62,345 nt of DNA from Spirochaetota bacterium (GCA_004297825.1 SCSX01000062.1:1-62345); one strand, 5' to 3'. Shown: positions 1-8,132, counted from the stretch's first letter. Numbers and translations: made by a program. Notes: generated by a model from the sequence alone, not told the origin.

Positions 1-4
1 TATG

Positions 5-628
5 TTAAAATATATTATCATTATAGTTTACAGGGGCTACTTGTGAGATGTACTCTCGTACTTTTTTTAAGTCAAATATATAATTTCTAAAACTAGCAAC
101 CCGGTCAAGAGTAACTTCAAAAAAAGATTTATTAATATCTTGAGATTTCGACTTTTCAAAGGTTGTTGATGATTCGAAGAGATCGTGTATCGATAATAAT
201 GAATTGGATGGATTGGAGATAAACTCACGAAGTTTTGCACAATCCCATATTTGAGTAGATTCAACATCTTCTCCTTTCGCCTTTGTCCTAAAAATGACTC
301 TATTGCTAAATGCAATACCACCGAGACGTCCGATACCCCTAAAACCACGATAGCCTCTTCCAGCTTTATTGCTACTTCCTATTCCGCTCAATACTTCTTC
401 TGCCTTGCGAGCCTTAATGCCCGGACCATTATCATAAATTACTATTCGTTTATCTTCTGGGAAAAGAGTGACATTAACTTGCTTGCCCCTTTTATCTAGA
501 CTCGCATCAATAGAATCTACTGCATTCTGAATATACTCGCGATAAATCGACAATGGATCATTATACATTCCAGAAGTTAATGTCTCAAGAAGGTACATAC
601 CAGCTTTAAACGATGATTGTGATTTCAT
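5..628 (-). CDS. GHKL (Hsp90-like) ATPase domain protein, probably truncated
   Basis: The 207-aa product carries the three ATP-binding boxes of the GHKL fold: the N box around residues 32-41 (EYIQNAVDSI), the G1 box DNGPGI near 66-71, and a glycine-rich G2 lid GYRGFRGIGRLGG near 92-104. Proteins with this N-terminus normally continue past a conserved Q-V-A-P-V segment into a long C-terminal part. Here the frame stops at a TAA (positions 5-7) eight residues after that segment, so the protein is either a free ATPase domain or a gene broken by a stop or frameshift at the window edge. It begins 9 bp after the radical SAM stop, with AGGA 8 bp before the ATG, so the two are co-transcribed. The DNA is AT-rich, unlike the backbone. 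Substrate and partner are unknown. Confidence 0.75.
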   Translation of the reverse strand: MKSQSSFKAGMYLLETLTSGMYNDPLSIYREYIQNAVDSIDASLDKRGKQVNVTLFPEDKRIVIYDNGPGIKARKAEEVLSGIGSSNKAGRGYRGFRGIGRLGGIAFSNRVIFRTKAKGEDVESTQIWDCAKLREFISNPSNSLLSIHDLFESSTTFEKSKSQDINKSFFEVTLDRVASFRNYIFDLKKVREYISQVAPVNYNDNIF

Positions 629-637
629 ATAGAATTC

Positions 638-2056
638 CTAAGCCTCTAAATCTAATAATGCACTGTAATCGTTCTTTTCAGGTCTTTTGGGGATATAATA
701 TGTAAGGATCGAATGTAATTTTTTATTTTTTATAGACGCAATTGAATTCATCAAACCTTTTCTCGATGGGTTGCCACATAAGATGGAAAGCAATTCATCC
801 CTTTCGTTCTGTGTTAGTTTTCTAAACTTATTCTTCCAATCGATCTCTGCCGTTTGTAGTTCCCTACCGCGATTCATTAATATTGATTCAGGCATGTAAA
901 GTATTTCTCGAAATTCTTTTTCGCTTTCACCAAATGCACGATAAAAGAAATCTTCTCTAGGCATCACTGCACCTTTTAATACATTAAGAATTCTTTGAAC
1001 TCCTCTAATGAACTGCCAATTCCAATTTGGGCTGCTAATATATTTTCTATTAGTATCCAACAGCGGAATATATTTCATAGGAAATGAATAAATATTTAAA
1101 CCGTATTTACGATTAAGCTGTATATTTATCTCAAGACGTTTCCACAATTCCTCTGGACTATCGTTATAATTATATAGAATATAATTAGAAAGGTTCTGAA
1201 TTCCGTTTTGTGCAGCAAGTTCTACACCTCTCCGATAAACACTTTCAAGCTTTATCGAATCAAATGCAATTCTAAGGGGATTTATAGCTATCTTTGCTAA
1301 CGTATGTATGTTTTTTTCATCAATTCTTCTGGCATCTACACCTTGGTTAAAATCGACATGCCTCTGTTTATTATTGAGCTTAGAATTTTTCTCAAATCCA
1401 AGTTCCATAATATCTCTAATTATTTTATTAAATGACTTTGATGCAAGGATATTGTTATCCATCAATACAAGATGCGTTTTTTCACCATACTTGTTTTTTA
1501 TGCCATTCACGTATTCTTTTATGTTTATATAGTCTTGAAATTGTGGCTCGATTTCAGGTACTCCACAAAATTTGCACTTATTTTTACAGCCGCGCGTGCT
1601 ATAACCCAGGTAACTATCGCCTACTAGTGAATATTTAAATGGCGTGTCATTGAATAGCGAATAGTCTGGGATTAGTTCATCAACTATAATTTCATTATCA
1701 TCTCCCAGCATGCCCGGCCTATTAAGAAGCCCCTTAATTGGTACAACGCCAGTAGCTTCCCATAAATCATCATATTTTAAAGTAGCTAATATCCCCCCAA
1801 CTTTAATCCTATCAATGTCATCAATGATAGCTTTGTAAAAATTAATCGTATCGACAGTAATTTTCCAATTATAGGTGAAAAGTGTTGAGATGTAAACTCT
1901 ATCCCACTGTTGCAAAAAGGGATAAGAAGCATTAATTCCCTTATGGAAAAAAACATTATCGCCTAGTTGTTTATGATAAGAAGAAATTTTCATGAGCCCG
2001 ACGGGAGGATACTTTGTCTTATAATCGGGCTCGACGAGCAGGATATTTCTATTCAT
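638..2056 (-). CDS. Radical SAM protein of unknown function in an AT-rich island
   Basis: A 472-aa protein with a radical SAM [4Fe-4S] motif of the C-x3-C-x2-C type (CKNKCKFC) near residue 155, followed by a TIM-barrel-like region. The roughly 150 residues before the cluster begin NILLVEPDY and contain a PPVGLM segment, as in the cobalamin-binding-domain radical SAM proteins, but no clear cobalamin-binding DxHxxG motif is seen. The family is therefore a B12-binding-like radical SAM protein and the substrate cannot be inferred. It is the first gene of a leftward operon with the GHKL ATPase. Its promoter (TTGACG, 17-bp spacer, ATTATT) has a 20-bp palindrome in the spacer, so it is probably repressed by a ribbon-helix-helix protein. 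No clear ribosome-binding site precedes the ATG. Confidence 0.85.
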   Translation of the reverse strand: MNRNILLVEPDYKTKYPPVGLMKISSYHKQLGDNVFFHKGINASYPFLQQWDRVYISTLFTYNWKITVDTINFYKAIIDDIDRIKVGGILATLKYDDLWEATGVVPIKGLLNRPGMLGDDNEIIVDELIPDYSLFNDTPFKYSLVGDSYLGYSTRGCKNKCKFCGVPEIEPQFQDYINIKEYVNGIKNKYGEKTHLVLMDNNILASKSFNKIIRDIMELGFEKNSKLNNKQRHVDFNQGVDARRIDEKNIHTLAKIAINPLRIAFDSIKLESVYRRGVELAAQNGIQNLSNYILYNYNDSPEELWKRLEINIQLNRKYGLNIYSFPMKYIPLLDTNRKYISSPNWNWQFIRGVQRILNVLKGAVMPREDFFYRAFGESEKEFREILYMPESILMNRGRELQTAEIDWKNKFRKLTQNERDELLSILCGNPSRKGLMNSIASIKNKKLHSILTYYIPKRPEKNDYSALLDLEA

Positions 2057-2129
2057 ATTTGAAAGACACCATCATTCAATATCATTTTATAATCAAGTAT
2101 TTTAAAGTGATATAAATTAAATCAAATCG

Positions 2130-2158
2130 AATAATACGTATTTACGTAAATACGTCAA
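2130..2158 (-). promoter_or_regulatory. Promoter of the radical SAM/GHKL operon
   Basis: On the minus strand TTGACG (2158-2153) and ATTATT (2135-2130) are separated by exactly 17 bp. The spacer is almost wholly occupied by the palindromic operator at 2136-2155. Transcription would start about 65 bp upstream of the radical SAM ATG. Confidence 0.55.
2136..2155. promoter_or_regulatory. 20-bp perfect palindrome, likely ribbon-helix-helix operator
   Basis: ACGTATTTACGTAAATACGT reads the same on both strands and contains three ACGT cores at exact 8-bp spacing (2136, 2144, 2152). Tandem 8-bp half-sites are typical of MetJ/Arc/CopG-type repressors, and a small protein of that look is encoded 62 bp to the right. 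Because it lies between the -35 and -10 of the leftward promoter, binding would block RNA polymerase. The regulator assignment is inference. Confidence 0.65.
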
Positions 2159-2181
2159 GCAAAATTCGAAAATATTCATGA

Positions 2182-2210
2182 TTGACATTGATTTAATTGG
2201 CAGGTATTTT
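2182..2210 (+). promoter_or_regulatory. Promoter of the small RHH gene, probably giving a leaderless mRNA
   Basis: TTGACA (2182-2187), a 17-bp spacer and TATTTT (2205-2210) lie directly before the ATG at 2218. The expected transcription start is at about 2217-2218, so the message would begin at or next to the start codon. This fits the lack of a ribosome-binding site. Confidence 0.5.
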
Positions 2211-2217
2211 CGCATTT

Positions 2218-2391
2218 ATGAAAGAGAAGAATCCTAAAGAAGAAAAGCTGATAAGACCAACAGTCGCTTTCTCCGCAGAAGAAAATAAGCTGATAGATTA
2301 TTATTGTATAGATTTTGATATTAATAAGGGAGAATTCTTAAGAAGGGCTGCGCTTTATTGTATCACTAATAAAATCGACCTTAGAAAATAG
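2218..2391 (+). CDS. Small ribbon-helix-helix-like DNA-binding protein
   Basis: A 57-aa, lysine-rich protein. A short strand-like segment (RPTVAFSAEE) is followed by a helix, a turn with INKGEF and a second helix (LRRAALYCIT), which is the order of a MetJ/Arc/CopG ribbon-helix-helix domain. A TTG 21 bp upstream is in frame, but the ATG at 2218 fits better with the promoter, which would put the transcript start at this codon. It is divergent from the radical SAM operon, with a 20-bp palindrome of 8-bp half-sites between them, and is the natural candidate for its repressor. The fold call comes from pattern only. Confidence 0.6.
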   Translation: MKEKNPKEEKLIRPTVAFSAEENKLIDYYCIDFDINKGEFLRRAALYCITNKIDLRK

Positions 2392-2416
2392 TTATAAATC
2401 AATAAACATAATAAAT

Positions 2417-2650
2417 CTTTCCCTAAGCAAGCTCCACCATACAGCGTATGACGGGAATTTCCTGGGCATCAACCCGGACTACCGGATAGAAATCCGCGCC
2501 GACATACTCAAGGAGCAAGACGGCCCTATGCTGAAACACGGCTTGCAGGGCTTGCATGAAACAAAGATCATCCTTCCCTACCACGAGAGCGAACGCCCGG
2601 ACCAGGGATTTCTTGAGAGGCGCTATGTGCAATTCAAGAAGGCGGTATAA
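2417..2650 (+). pseudogene. C-terminal remnant of an HNH endonuclease
   Basis: An open frame without a start codon reads HHTAYDGNFLGINPDYRIEI and continues through a DGPMLKHGLQ-LH segment to a TAA at 2648-2650. This is the C-terminal end of a known type of HNH (restriction-like) nuclease, in which the HH and D-x-N-x-LGI residues belong to the HNH site. Everything N-terminal is missing, and AT-rich DNA begins just upstream at about 2415. The fragment therefore marks an insertion or deletion junction and is not expected to be active. Confidence 0.7.
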
Positions 2651-2698
2651 ACAGGAATCGCATGCCCCTGCGCAAGCAATCTACAAAGGGTTTTCCTG

Positions 2699-2726
2699 TT
2701 GACATCCCCTCATCAACCGATACAAT
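2699..2726 (+). promoter_or_regulatory. Sigma-70-type promoter of the MNT gene
   Basis: TTGACA (2699-2704), a 16-bp spacer and TACAAT (2721-2726) lie 28 bp upstream of the ATG at 2754, with a purine-rich GGGAAG ribosome-binding site between. Confidence 0.6.
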
Positions 2727-2753
2727 TCGAATCGCAGCGGGAAGAAATACCCC

Positions 2754-3098
2754 ATGACCACCCTTACGGAAACATCGATCGATCCGAAAATCAAGGCGGC
2801 CCTGAAAGCCGCCAAGGCGAAGATCACCGCGCACTTCGACGTCGAGACCATGATTCTCTTCGGCTCGGTCGCCCGGGGTGATGGCGACGAAGAATCGGAC
2901 GCGGATATTCTCGTCCTCACCAGGCGACTTCTTACCCGGGAAGAGCGTCATGGAATTACCGACATCGTGTTCGAAATCAACCTGGAAATGGGTACGAACC
3001 TCTCGACCGTGGTAGTGGACAGCGAATCATGGGAACATGGCATGTATTCGGTGCTTCCCCTGCGCAGTGAAATCCGCAGAGACGGCATCCTCATATGA
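2754..3098 (+). CDS. MNT-family minimal nucleotidyltransferase (antitoxin type)
   Basis: A 114-aa protein with the nucleotidyltransferase signature GSVARGDGDEESDADILV near residues 37-54: the GS-x-ARG turn followed by the metal-binding D-x-D. MNT proteins of this size pair with HEPN-domain RNases; the MNT enzyme AMPylates and neutralises the HEPN toxin. The pairing is visible here because its stop overlaps the ATG of a HEPN-like frame (ATGA, 3095-3098). That partner is cut short after 33 residues, so this antitoxin appears to be left without an intact toxin. It has its own strong promoter. Confidence 0.85.
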   Translation: MTTLTETSIDPKIKAALKAAKAKITAHFDVETMILFGSVARGDGDEESDADILVLTRRLLTREERHGITDIVFEINLEMGTNLSTVVVDSESWEHGMYSVLPLRSEIRRDGILI

Positions 3099-3196
3099 CC
3101 CTTGACTCCCTTCGCGAAAAGACCATTGCATATTGGCGTAATGAAGCTGTCCTGTGCATGGAATCCGCCCGTCGCGAACTGGACGCGGGTGCGTAA
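3095..3196 (+). pseudogene. Truncated HEPN-domain toxin remnant
   Basis: The frame opens at the ATG overlapping the MNT stop and encodes 33 residues (TLDSLREKTIAYWRNEAVLC, then a short helix) before a TAA. This matches the first helix of HEPN proteins that partner MNT enzymes. HEPN domains are about 110-130 residues with an R-x4-6-H active site further on, which is absent. The next gene follows after 16 bp, so the rest has been deleted. Confidence 0.6.
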
Positions 3197-3212
3197 CCAC
3201 GGATCACCCACC

Positions 3213-4079
3213 ATGAAACTACTCAAAATCATTACCGTAGCTACAATCACAATTCTCCTCACCCTCCCCCTCCACGCCGACATGGTCTTCATGCTCTACG
3301 GCTTCAAGATCGGGCAGAACATTTCCAATCCCACGAACCAGCTTGGCGCGCCGATAAAAACGCATAAGTTCGACGACGGGTACGTGTCCCACGTGTATAA
3401 AATGAGCGACCACGTCCTGATAGTCACCGCCGATAACACCAGGCCCGAGCTCATATGGGCGATCCAGCTCGAGGGGAAGAGCAATCCCCGGGGGCTGGGG
3501 CTGGGCGGGATCGACCTGGGCGATCCCGTGCGCACGGTGATCGAAAGATACGGACAGCCCGATAAAAAAACCCCGGCGGTGGACGAGGCCACCGGGAAGC
3601 CCGTGGAGAACGTCGTCTACTATGCGTACCACCGGAACGGCAACTTCAGCCTGGAAGCCAGGGACGACAGGGTCACGAGCATCAAGATCGCGTACAACGG
3701 CCCCGACGCGAAGAGGACCGATAAAATCGATTTCAGGAAATTTCTGGAAACCGTGCGCGCGAAGGACCTGAACGCGATAGGCCGCTACATCTATGCGGAT
3801 TTCGCCCTGAACACCCCGACCGAATCCCACCGGATACGCACGTCGATCATCCACGCGCTTGCGAACGATCCCGCGATCCGCGAAATCTTCTTCGACCCGG
3901 ACCACGGCGTGGCGTCGCTCCGGGACGGCGACGTCGTCTCCTCGGCCCTGCGGATCCAGATGAATCCCGGCAACACGGGGTACGTGTACAAAGTCACGAA
4001 GAACGGGCGCAGATACGAGCTCTTCTTCGTCGACGGCTACGAAGGGTGGGTGCTGAAATATATCTACGTGGAAAAATAA
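3213..4079 (+). CDS. Secreted protein of unknown function
   Basis: The 288-aa product starts with a clear Sec signal: a positive MKLLK, a hydrophobic stretch with ITVATITILLTLPL, and a likely cleavage after LHA. The ATG at 3213 was chosen because it begins this signal; the longer upstream frame overlaps the HEPN remnant. The mature protein has an N-terminal part with GFKIGQNISN and LGLGGIDLGDPVRTVIERYG segments, which resemble a repeated beta-strand-rich surface module, and a C-terminal part of about 120 residues starting at FRKFLETVRAKD. No catalytic motif is recognised. A periplasmic or envelope location is likely. Confidence 0.75.
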   Translation: MKLLKIITVATITILLTLPLHADMVFMLYGFKIGQNISNPTNQLGAPIKTHKFDDGYVSHVYKMSDHVLIVTADNTRPELIWAIQLEGKSNPRGLGLGGIDLGDPVRTVIERYGQPDKKTPAVDEATGKPVENVVYYAYHRNGNFSLEARDDRVTSIKIAYNGPDAKRTDKIDFRKFLETVRAKDLNAIGRYIYADFALNTPTESHRIRTSIIHALANDPAIREIFFDPDHGVASLRDGDVVSSALRIQMNPGNTGYVYKVTKNGRRYELFFVDGYEGWVLKYIYVEK

Positions 4080-4165
4080 CCGTCTATAAAGGCCCGTCGT
4101 ATCCGCATGGTCCGATACGCTTTCCTTAAAATGCTTGCCGGTCGCACCTTATTCCGTACCATGTG

Positions 4166-5260
4166 ATGTTCGGATATTTGAATGGAGAACCCAATTTGAC
4201 CCACCCCCTCGACATCCACACTATCTTCATCGAGTTGACGAACAAGTGCAACTTCCGGTGCAACTTCTGCCCCATCGACCGGACCAACCGCGCCCCGGGT
4301 GAGATGGATTTTACTCTTTTTAAAAGGGTCATAGACGAGATCGCCGATACACGAATTTCCGGGAGGATCGCCTTTCACCTGCTGGGCGAACCGCTCATGG
4401 CGGAAAACATATACCGGGCCATCGAGTACGTGAAATCGAGGGGCCTGGAGGCCGCGCTGTGCACGAACGGATCGCTGCTTACCCCGGACGTTACCCGGCA
4501 GATAATAAATGCCCATCCCGATACCCTGAGCATCTCCCTTGAAACGACGGACGCCGGGGAGCACTCCTCGCGGGGATCGGTTGTGAAGTTTGAAGACTAT
4601 TACGCGGCAATCCTGGACGCGCTGGCCCTTATGCACGGGAACGCCCGCTTTCCGGTCACCCTCACCCTCATGAACACCTCCTCCAGGAAGTTCTTCGACC
4701 TGGACGGAACCATAGGGGTGAACGTGCGGGAAACGAGGTTCAGGGAGAAGCTGGTCTCACTGGCGGGCGACGTGAGACGGACCCTGCACGAAGAACACGA
4801 TGCGGGCCGCGTCGACCGGCTTCTGCGGAAATTATATTTGAACAGGTCCAGGAACCTCTGGATCAACGACAGGATTAAGATTTACATCCAGCTCATCGCC
4901 GACTGGGGAAACGCGTTTACCGCGAAAAAGATCCATCCCGTCAGGATCGGTTGTTGCGGGTACACGTTGAACCGGATCGGGGTTTTGCAGGACGGCAGGG
5001 TGACGCTGTGCTGTGTCGACTATGACGGAAAGACTTCAATCGGGAACGTCAACGATTCCCCCCTGAACGAAATACTGCGATCGAATCTTGCGCACGAGAT
5101 CAGGGAAGGATACAAAAGGAACAGGGTGGTCCATCCGCACTGCCGCGTGTGCATGGGCGATCCCAGCCGCGTAAAGGCCGCGATAAAGGGGCTGCTCAGC
5201 ATCTACCTCTTCAAGCTGCGCGCGCACCCCCTGGACGCCGCGGACGTGAGATTGTGGTGA
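4166..5260 (+). CDS. Radical SAM/SPASM domain protein
   Basis: About 364 aa. The radical SAM cluster motif CNFRCNFC lies near residue 30, followed by the barrel with HLLGEPLM and CTNGSLLT segments. Near the C-terminus the cysteines of a SPASM-type auxiliary cluster are visible (RIGCCGY, LCCVDYDG, and CRVC about 70 residues from the end). SPASM proteins typically modify peptides or proteins or mature enzymes, but no precursor peptide is obvious next to it. The start is uncertain: GTG 4163 and ATG 4166 lack a ribosome-binding site, while an in-frame TTG at 4196 has GGAG 8 bp upstream and would still leave the cluster about 20 residues from the N-terminus. Confidence 0.85.
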   Translation: MFGYLNGEPNLTHPLDIHTIFIELTNKCNFRCNFCPIDRTNRAPGEMDFTLFKRVIDEIADTRISGRIAFHLLGEPLMAENIYRAIEYVKSRGLEAALCTNGSLLTPDVTRQIINAHPDTLSISLETTDAGEHSSRGSVVKFEDYYAAILDALALMHGNARFPVTLTLMNTSSRKFFDLDGTIGVNVRETRFREKLVSLAGDVRRTLHEEHDAGRVDRLLRKLYLNRSRNLWINDRIKIYIQLIADWGNAFTAKKIHPVRIGCCGYTLNRIGVLQDGRVTLCCVDYDGKTSIGNVNDSPLNEILRSNLAHEIREGYKRNRVVHPHCRVCMGDPSRVKAAIKGLLSIYLFKLRAHPLDAADVRLW

Positions 5261-5474
5261 CGCGTGAGGGAATGGAGACACGGGCGGAGCCTTACCATTT
5301 CAATCCCGAAATATTCTCCATTGTTCTATTCATGCGCATGGCGACCTCCCCGGCGGCGCTTCCCGTCGCGGAGGATATTCACACCCATAGCGGCAAAACC
5401 CGGAAAGGCAAGGAAAGTGGATGCTGAATATAGGCGGTGTGGGCGGCAAATATTTTTGCGGCTGTCGAGTCGAG

Positions 5475-5485
5475 GGGGGGCCGAT
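5475..5485 (+). repeat. Dispersed motif GGGGGGCCGAT, copy 1
   Basis: An exact copy lies 7 bp beyond the glnS stop codon, continuing as GCGCC. Confidence 0.5.
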
Positions 5486-5491
5486 GCGCCC

Positions 5492-7186
5492 CTACTTCGC
5501 ACCCTGTGCCGATTTCGTCCACGAATCCTTAAGGCTTACGGTCCTGTTGAATACCGGGCGCTCCTTCGTGGAATCTGGATCCATGCTGAAATAGCCCAGG
5601 CGTTCGAACTGGAAGATCGCCCCGGGACCGTATTCTTTCACGGAAGGCTCGACGAGACCGGTGACGGTCTTCATCGAATCCGGATTGAGGTTTGTCGTGA
5701 AGTCGACGCCCTCCTGGGTCGTGGCGGGGTCCTCCTTGGTGAACAGCCTGTCATAGAGGCGTATCTCGGACTCCACGGCGGTGGGGGCCGATACCCAATG
5801 AAGGGTTCCCTTGACCTTCCTGCCGTCGGGCGCATCCCCTCCCCGCGAGGCGGGATCGCAGGTGCATCGTATTTCGGCGACCCCCCCTTTTTCATCCTTT
5901 ATAACTCCCGTGCAGGTGACGAGGTAAGCGGCCCTGAGGCGCACCTCTTTGCCGGGTGAGAGGCGGAAGAAGCCCTTCACCGGATTCTCCATGAAATCCT
6001 CGCGCTCTATGTAGAGGGTGCGCGAGAACGGGACCTTGCGCGTCCCCATCGATTCATCCTCAGGGTTGTTTTTGACCTCGAATTCCTCGGTCTTGCCTTC
6101 GGGATAATTTTCGATAATCACTTTAAGCGGGTTGACGACGCCCATGACGCGGCGGGCTTTTTTATTCAGGTCGTCGCGCACGCAGTGCTCAAGGAGCGCC
6201 ATATCGACGACCGTATCGCGCTTGGCGACGCCTATCGTCGCGGCGAACGCGCGCAACGACTCGGGCGTGTAGCCGCGCCGCCGCATCCCGGCAATTGTGG
6301 GCATGCGCGGATCGTCCCAGCCCTTGACGAAGCCCTCCTTCACGAGCCGGAGCAGCATGCGCTTGCTCATCACGGTATAGGTGAGGTTAAGGCGCGCGAA
6401 CTCGATCTGCCGCGGGCGAATCTTCCCCGGCTCCGCGATCTGATCGAGGAACCAGTCGTAGAGAGGCCGATGCACCTCGAACTCGAGGGTGCAGATGGAA
6501 TGCGTGATTCCTTCAATATAGTCAGATTGGCCGTGGGCGTAGTCGTACATCGGGTAGATGCACCACTCGCTGCCGGTGCGGTGGTGTTCCGCGCGCTTGA
6601 GGCGGTACATGACCGGGTCGCGCATATGCATGTTGGGAGATGCCATGTCGATGCGCGCGCGCAGGACCTTTGCGCCGTCGGGAAATTCGCCGCGCTTCAT
6701 CCTCTCGAAGAGTTCGAGGTTTTCCTCGACGCTGCGTTTCCTTCCCGGGCTTTCCGCGCCCGGCTGGGTGGGCGTTCCGCGCGTCGCGGCGATTTCCTCG
6801 GCGCTCATGTCGCAGACGAAGGCCTTGCCTTTCTTTATAAGCATCACCGCCCACTCGTAGAGCTGTCCGAAATAATCGGATGCGTAGAACGGCTCCGCGT
6901 TCCATTTGAATCCCAGCCACTCGACGTCCTCCTTGATGGAGTCGACGTATTCGACGTCTTCTTTATCGGGGTTGGTGTCGTCGAACCGTAGGTTGCACTT
7001 TCCCGTGTATCTCTTCGCAAGGCCGAAATTCAGGCATATTGATTTGGCGTGTCCGATATGAAGGTAACCGTTGGGCTCGGGCGGGAAGCGGGTAAGCACC
7101 GTGTCCCCGTTCTTGCCGGTACGCAGGTCCTCCTCGATGATCTCCTCGATGAAATTGAGCGATCTGGGAGAGCTTTCCATTTCCAT
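5492..7186 (-). CDS. glnS: Glutaminyl-tRNA synthetase
   Basis: A class-I aminoacyl-tRNA synthetase of about 564 residues that charges tRNA-Gln with glutamine directly. The N-terminal catalytic domain has [15 protein letters not shown] with the HIGH motif around residue 43, and the KMSKS loop as VMSKR near 272. The GlnRS-specific [20 protein letters not shown] segment and C-terminal anticodon-binding beta-barrels ([12 protein letters not shown] to GYFSMDPDS) are present. Length matches the family. GTG at 7195 opens the frame, but ATG at 7186 has GGAACGG 8 bp upstream and was preferred. It stands alone on its strand. GlnRS is scattered in bacteria; many spirochaetes use GatCAB transamidation instead, so transfer in the past is possible. 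Confidence 0.95.
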   Translation of the reverse strand: MEMESSPRSLNFIEEIIEEDLRTGKNGDTVLTRFPPEPNGYLHIGHAKSICLNFGLAKRYTGKCNLRFDDTNPDKEDVEYVDSIKEDVEWLGFKWNAEPFYASDYFGQLYEWAVMLIKKGKAFVCDMSAEEIAATRGTPTQPGAESPGRKRSVEENLELFERMKRGEFPDGAKVLRARIDMASPNMHMRDPVMYRLKRAEHHRTGSEWCIYPMYDYAHGQSDYIEGITHSICTLEFEVHRPLYDWFLDQIAEPGKIRPRQIEFARLNLTYTVMSKRMLLRLVKEGFVKGWDDPRMPTIAGMRRRGYTPESLRAFAATIGVAKRDTVVDMALLEHCVRDDLNKKARRVMGVVNPLKVIIENYPEGKTEEFEVKNNPEDESMGTRKVPFSRTLYIEREDFMENPVKGFFRLSPGKEVRLRAAYLVTCTGVIKDEKGGVAEIRCTCDPASRGGDAPDGRKVKGTLHWVSAPTAVESEIRLYDRLFTKEDPATTQEGVDFTTNLNPDSMKTVTGLVEPSVKEYGPGAIFQFERLGYFSMDPDSTKERPVFNRTVSLKDSWTKSAQGAK

Positions 7187-7472
7187 TGCGGGCACCGTTC
7201 CAAGGCTGTATTTGAGCCGTCTGCCTATCGAGCAATCGATTTACCTTTCGCGCCCGATTGTCAAGAAATTCAGCTGAAATTTTTCGATTTAATCGGACCC
7301 CAACCCCTCGCCGTGATCGTGCGCCCGGGATAAGCGGGGCTAATCGAGCATACAGGGGTACGATTAAAAGCTATTCCGGTTTTTGTATCCGGATATGCTT
7401 TTCTTCATCATTTTTCACTCCCCGATCGGATGAAGGATATGCGGTTGGAAATCAGTCCCGGAGAAGGACGCC

Positions 7473-7955
7473 ATGCTGAGGACATCGCTTAATATCCATT
7501 TCGACGTGCTTGACAGAATCAGCGCAGCGGCCGTGCGCCTGGACATTCCTCGCCGGGAGGTGATCATTCGCCTGCTCATGCGGGTCGTCCGCGATCACCA
7601 CCGATACCCTGGAGGGTTTTCGCTCGTGAAGTACCAGGGGCACGACCCGGAGAAGCGGTGGCACTGTTTTCCGATGTATTACTCGAAAGCGGAGAATGAG
7701 CTGGTTACGGATTTGCGTAAGTTTGGTAAATTCACTGTCTCGAAATTCGTGGCGATTGCAGTGTATCGGTACTTGGACGAAATCGTACAGGAAATAGAAG
7801 TGGGCAGGTATAACTATGTTCGGCCCTCTGGCTGGTCGCTCGGGCAAAAGCTCGTGAGCGGGTCGATCTGCTGGGAGATTTGCTGGAAAAATAAAAAACA
7901 AGACCGGAACCTTCATAAACAGGGAACAATTCTTCGAAGTATCGGCATGTACTGA
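7473..7955 (+). CDS. Unknown protein, first copy of a two-copy family in the window
   Basis: A 160-aa protein preceded by GGAGAAGGA. It is clearly homologous to the partial protein starting at 61908: both begin MLRTS, share an N-terminal helical segment ending in LL-RV-RD, a core with GGF-LV-YQ, DP-KRWHCFP, ENE and DRK, then VS-VAIA-RYL-E and a C-terminal NYVR-GQ-G-CWE. The N-terminal part and the VSKFVAIAVYRYL segment each resemble the second half of a ribbon-helix-helix domain, so nucleic-acid binding is possible but unproven. The conserved Trp, His and Cys in KRWHCFP are the most striking residues. No known function is recognised. The last 25 residues are not shared with the paralogue. Confidence 0.75.
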   Translation: MLRTSLNIHFDVLDRISAAAVRLDIPRREVIIRLLMRVVRDHHRYPGGFSLVKYQGHDPEKRWHCFPMYYSKAENELVTDLRKFGKFTVSKFVAIAVYRYLDEIVQEIEVGRYNYVRPSGWSLGQKLVSGSICWEICWKNKKQDRNLHKQGTILRSIGMY

Positions 7956-8132
7956 CCCCATGCTTCTGTACGCGGTATGGCATTACTTCCCCAGGGCATT
8001 TCCCCGCCCGCCGCTACGCGCATCAGCCCCCATCGCCTTCGCCGCCCCTGCCGGTTTATGTATGTTGACATTCAGCCGCATTCAGTTTAGAATCCGACAT
8101 TCGCGCCTTTTTCACTCGCAAGGGAGGAATCC

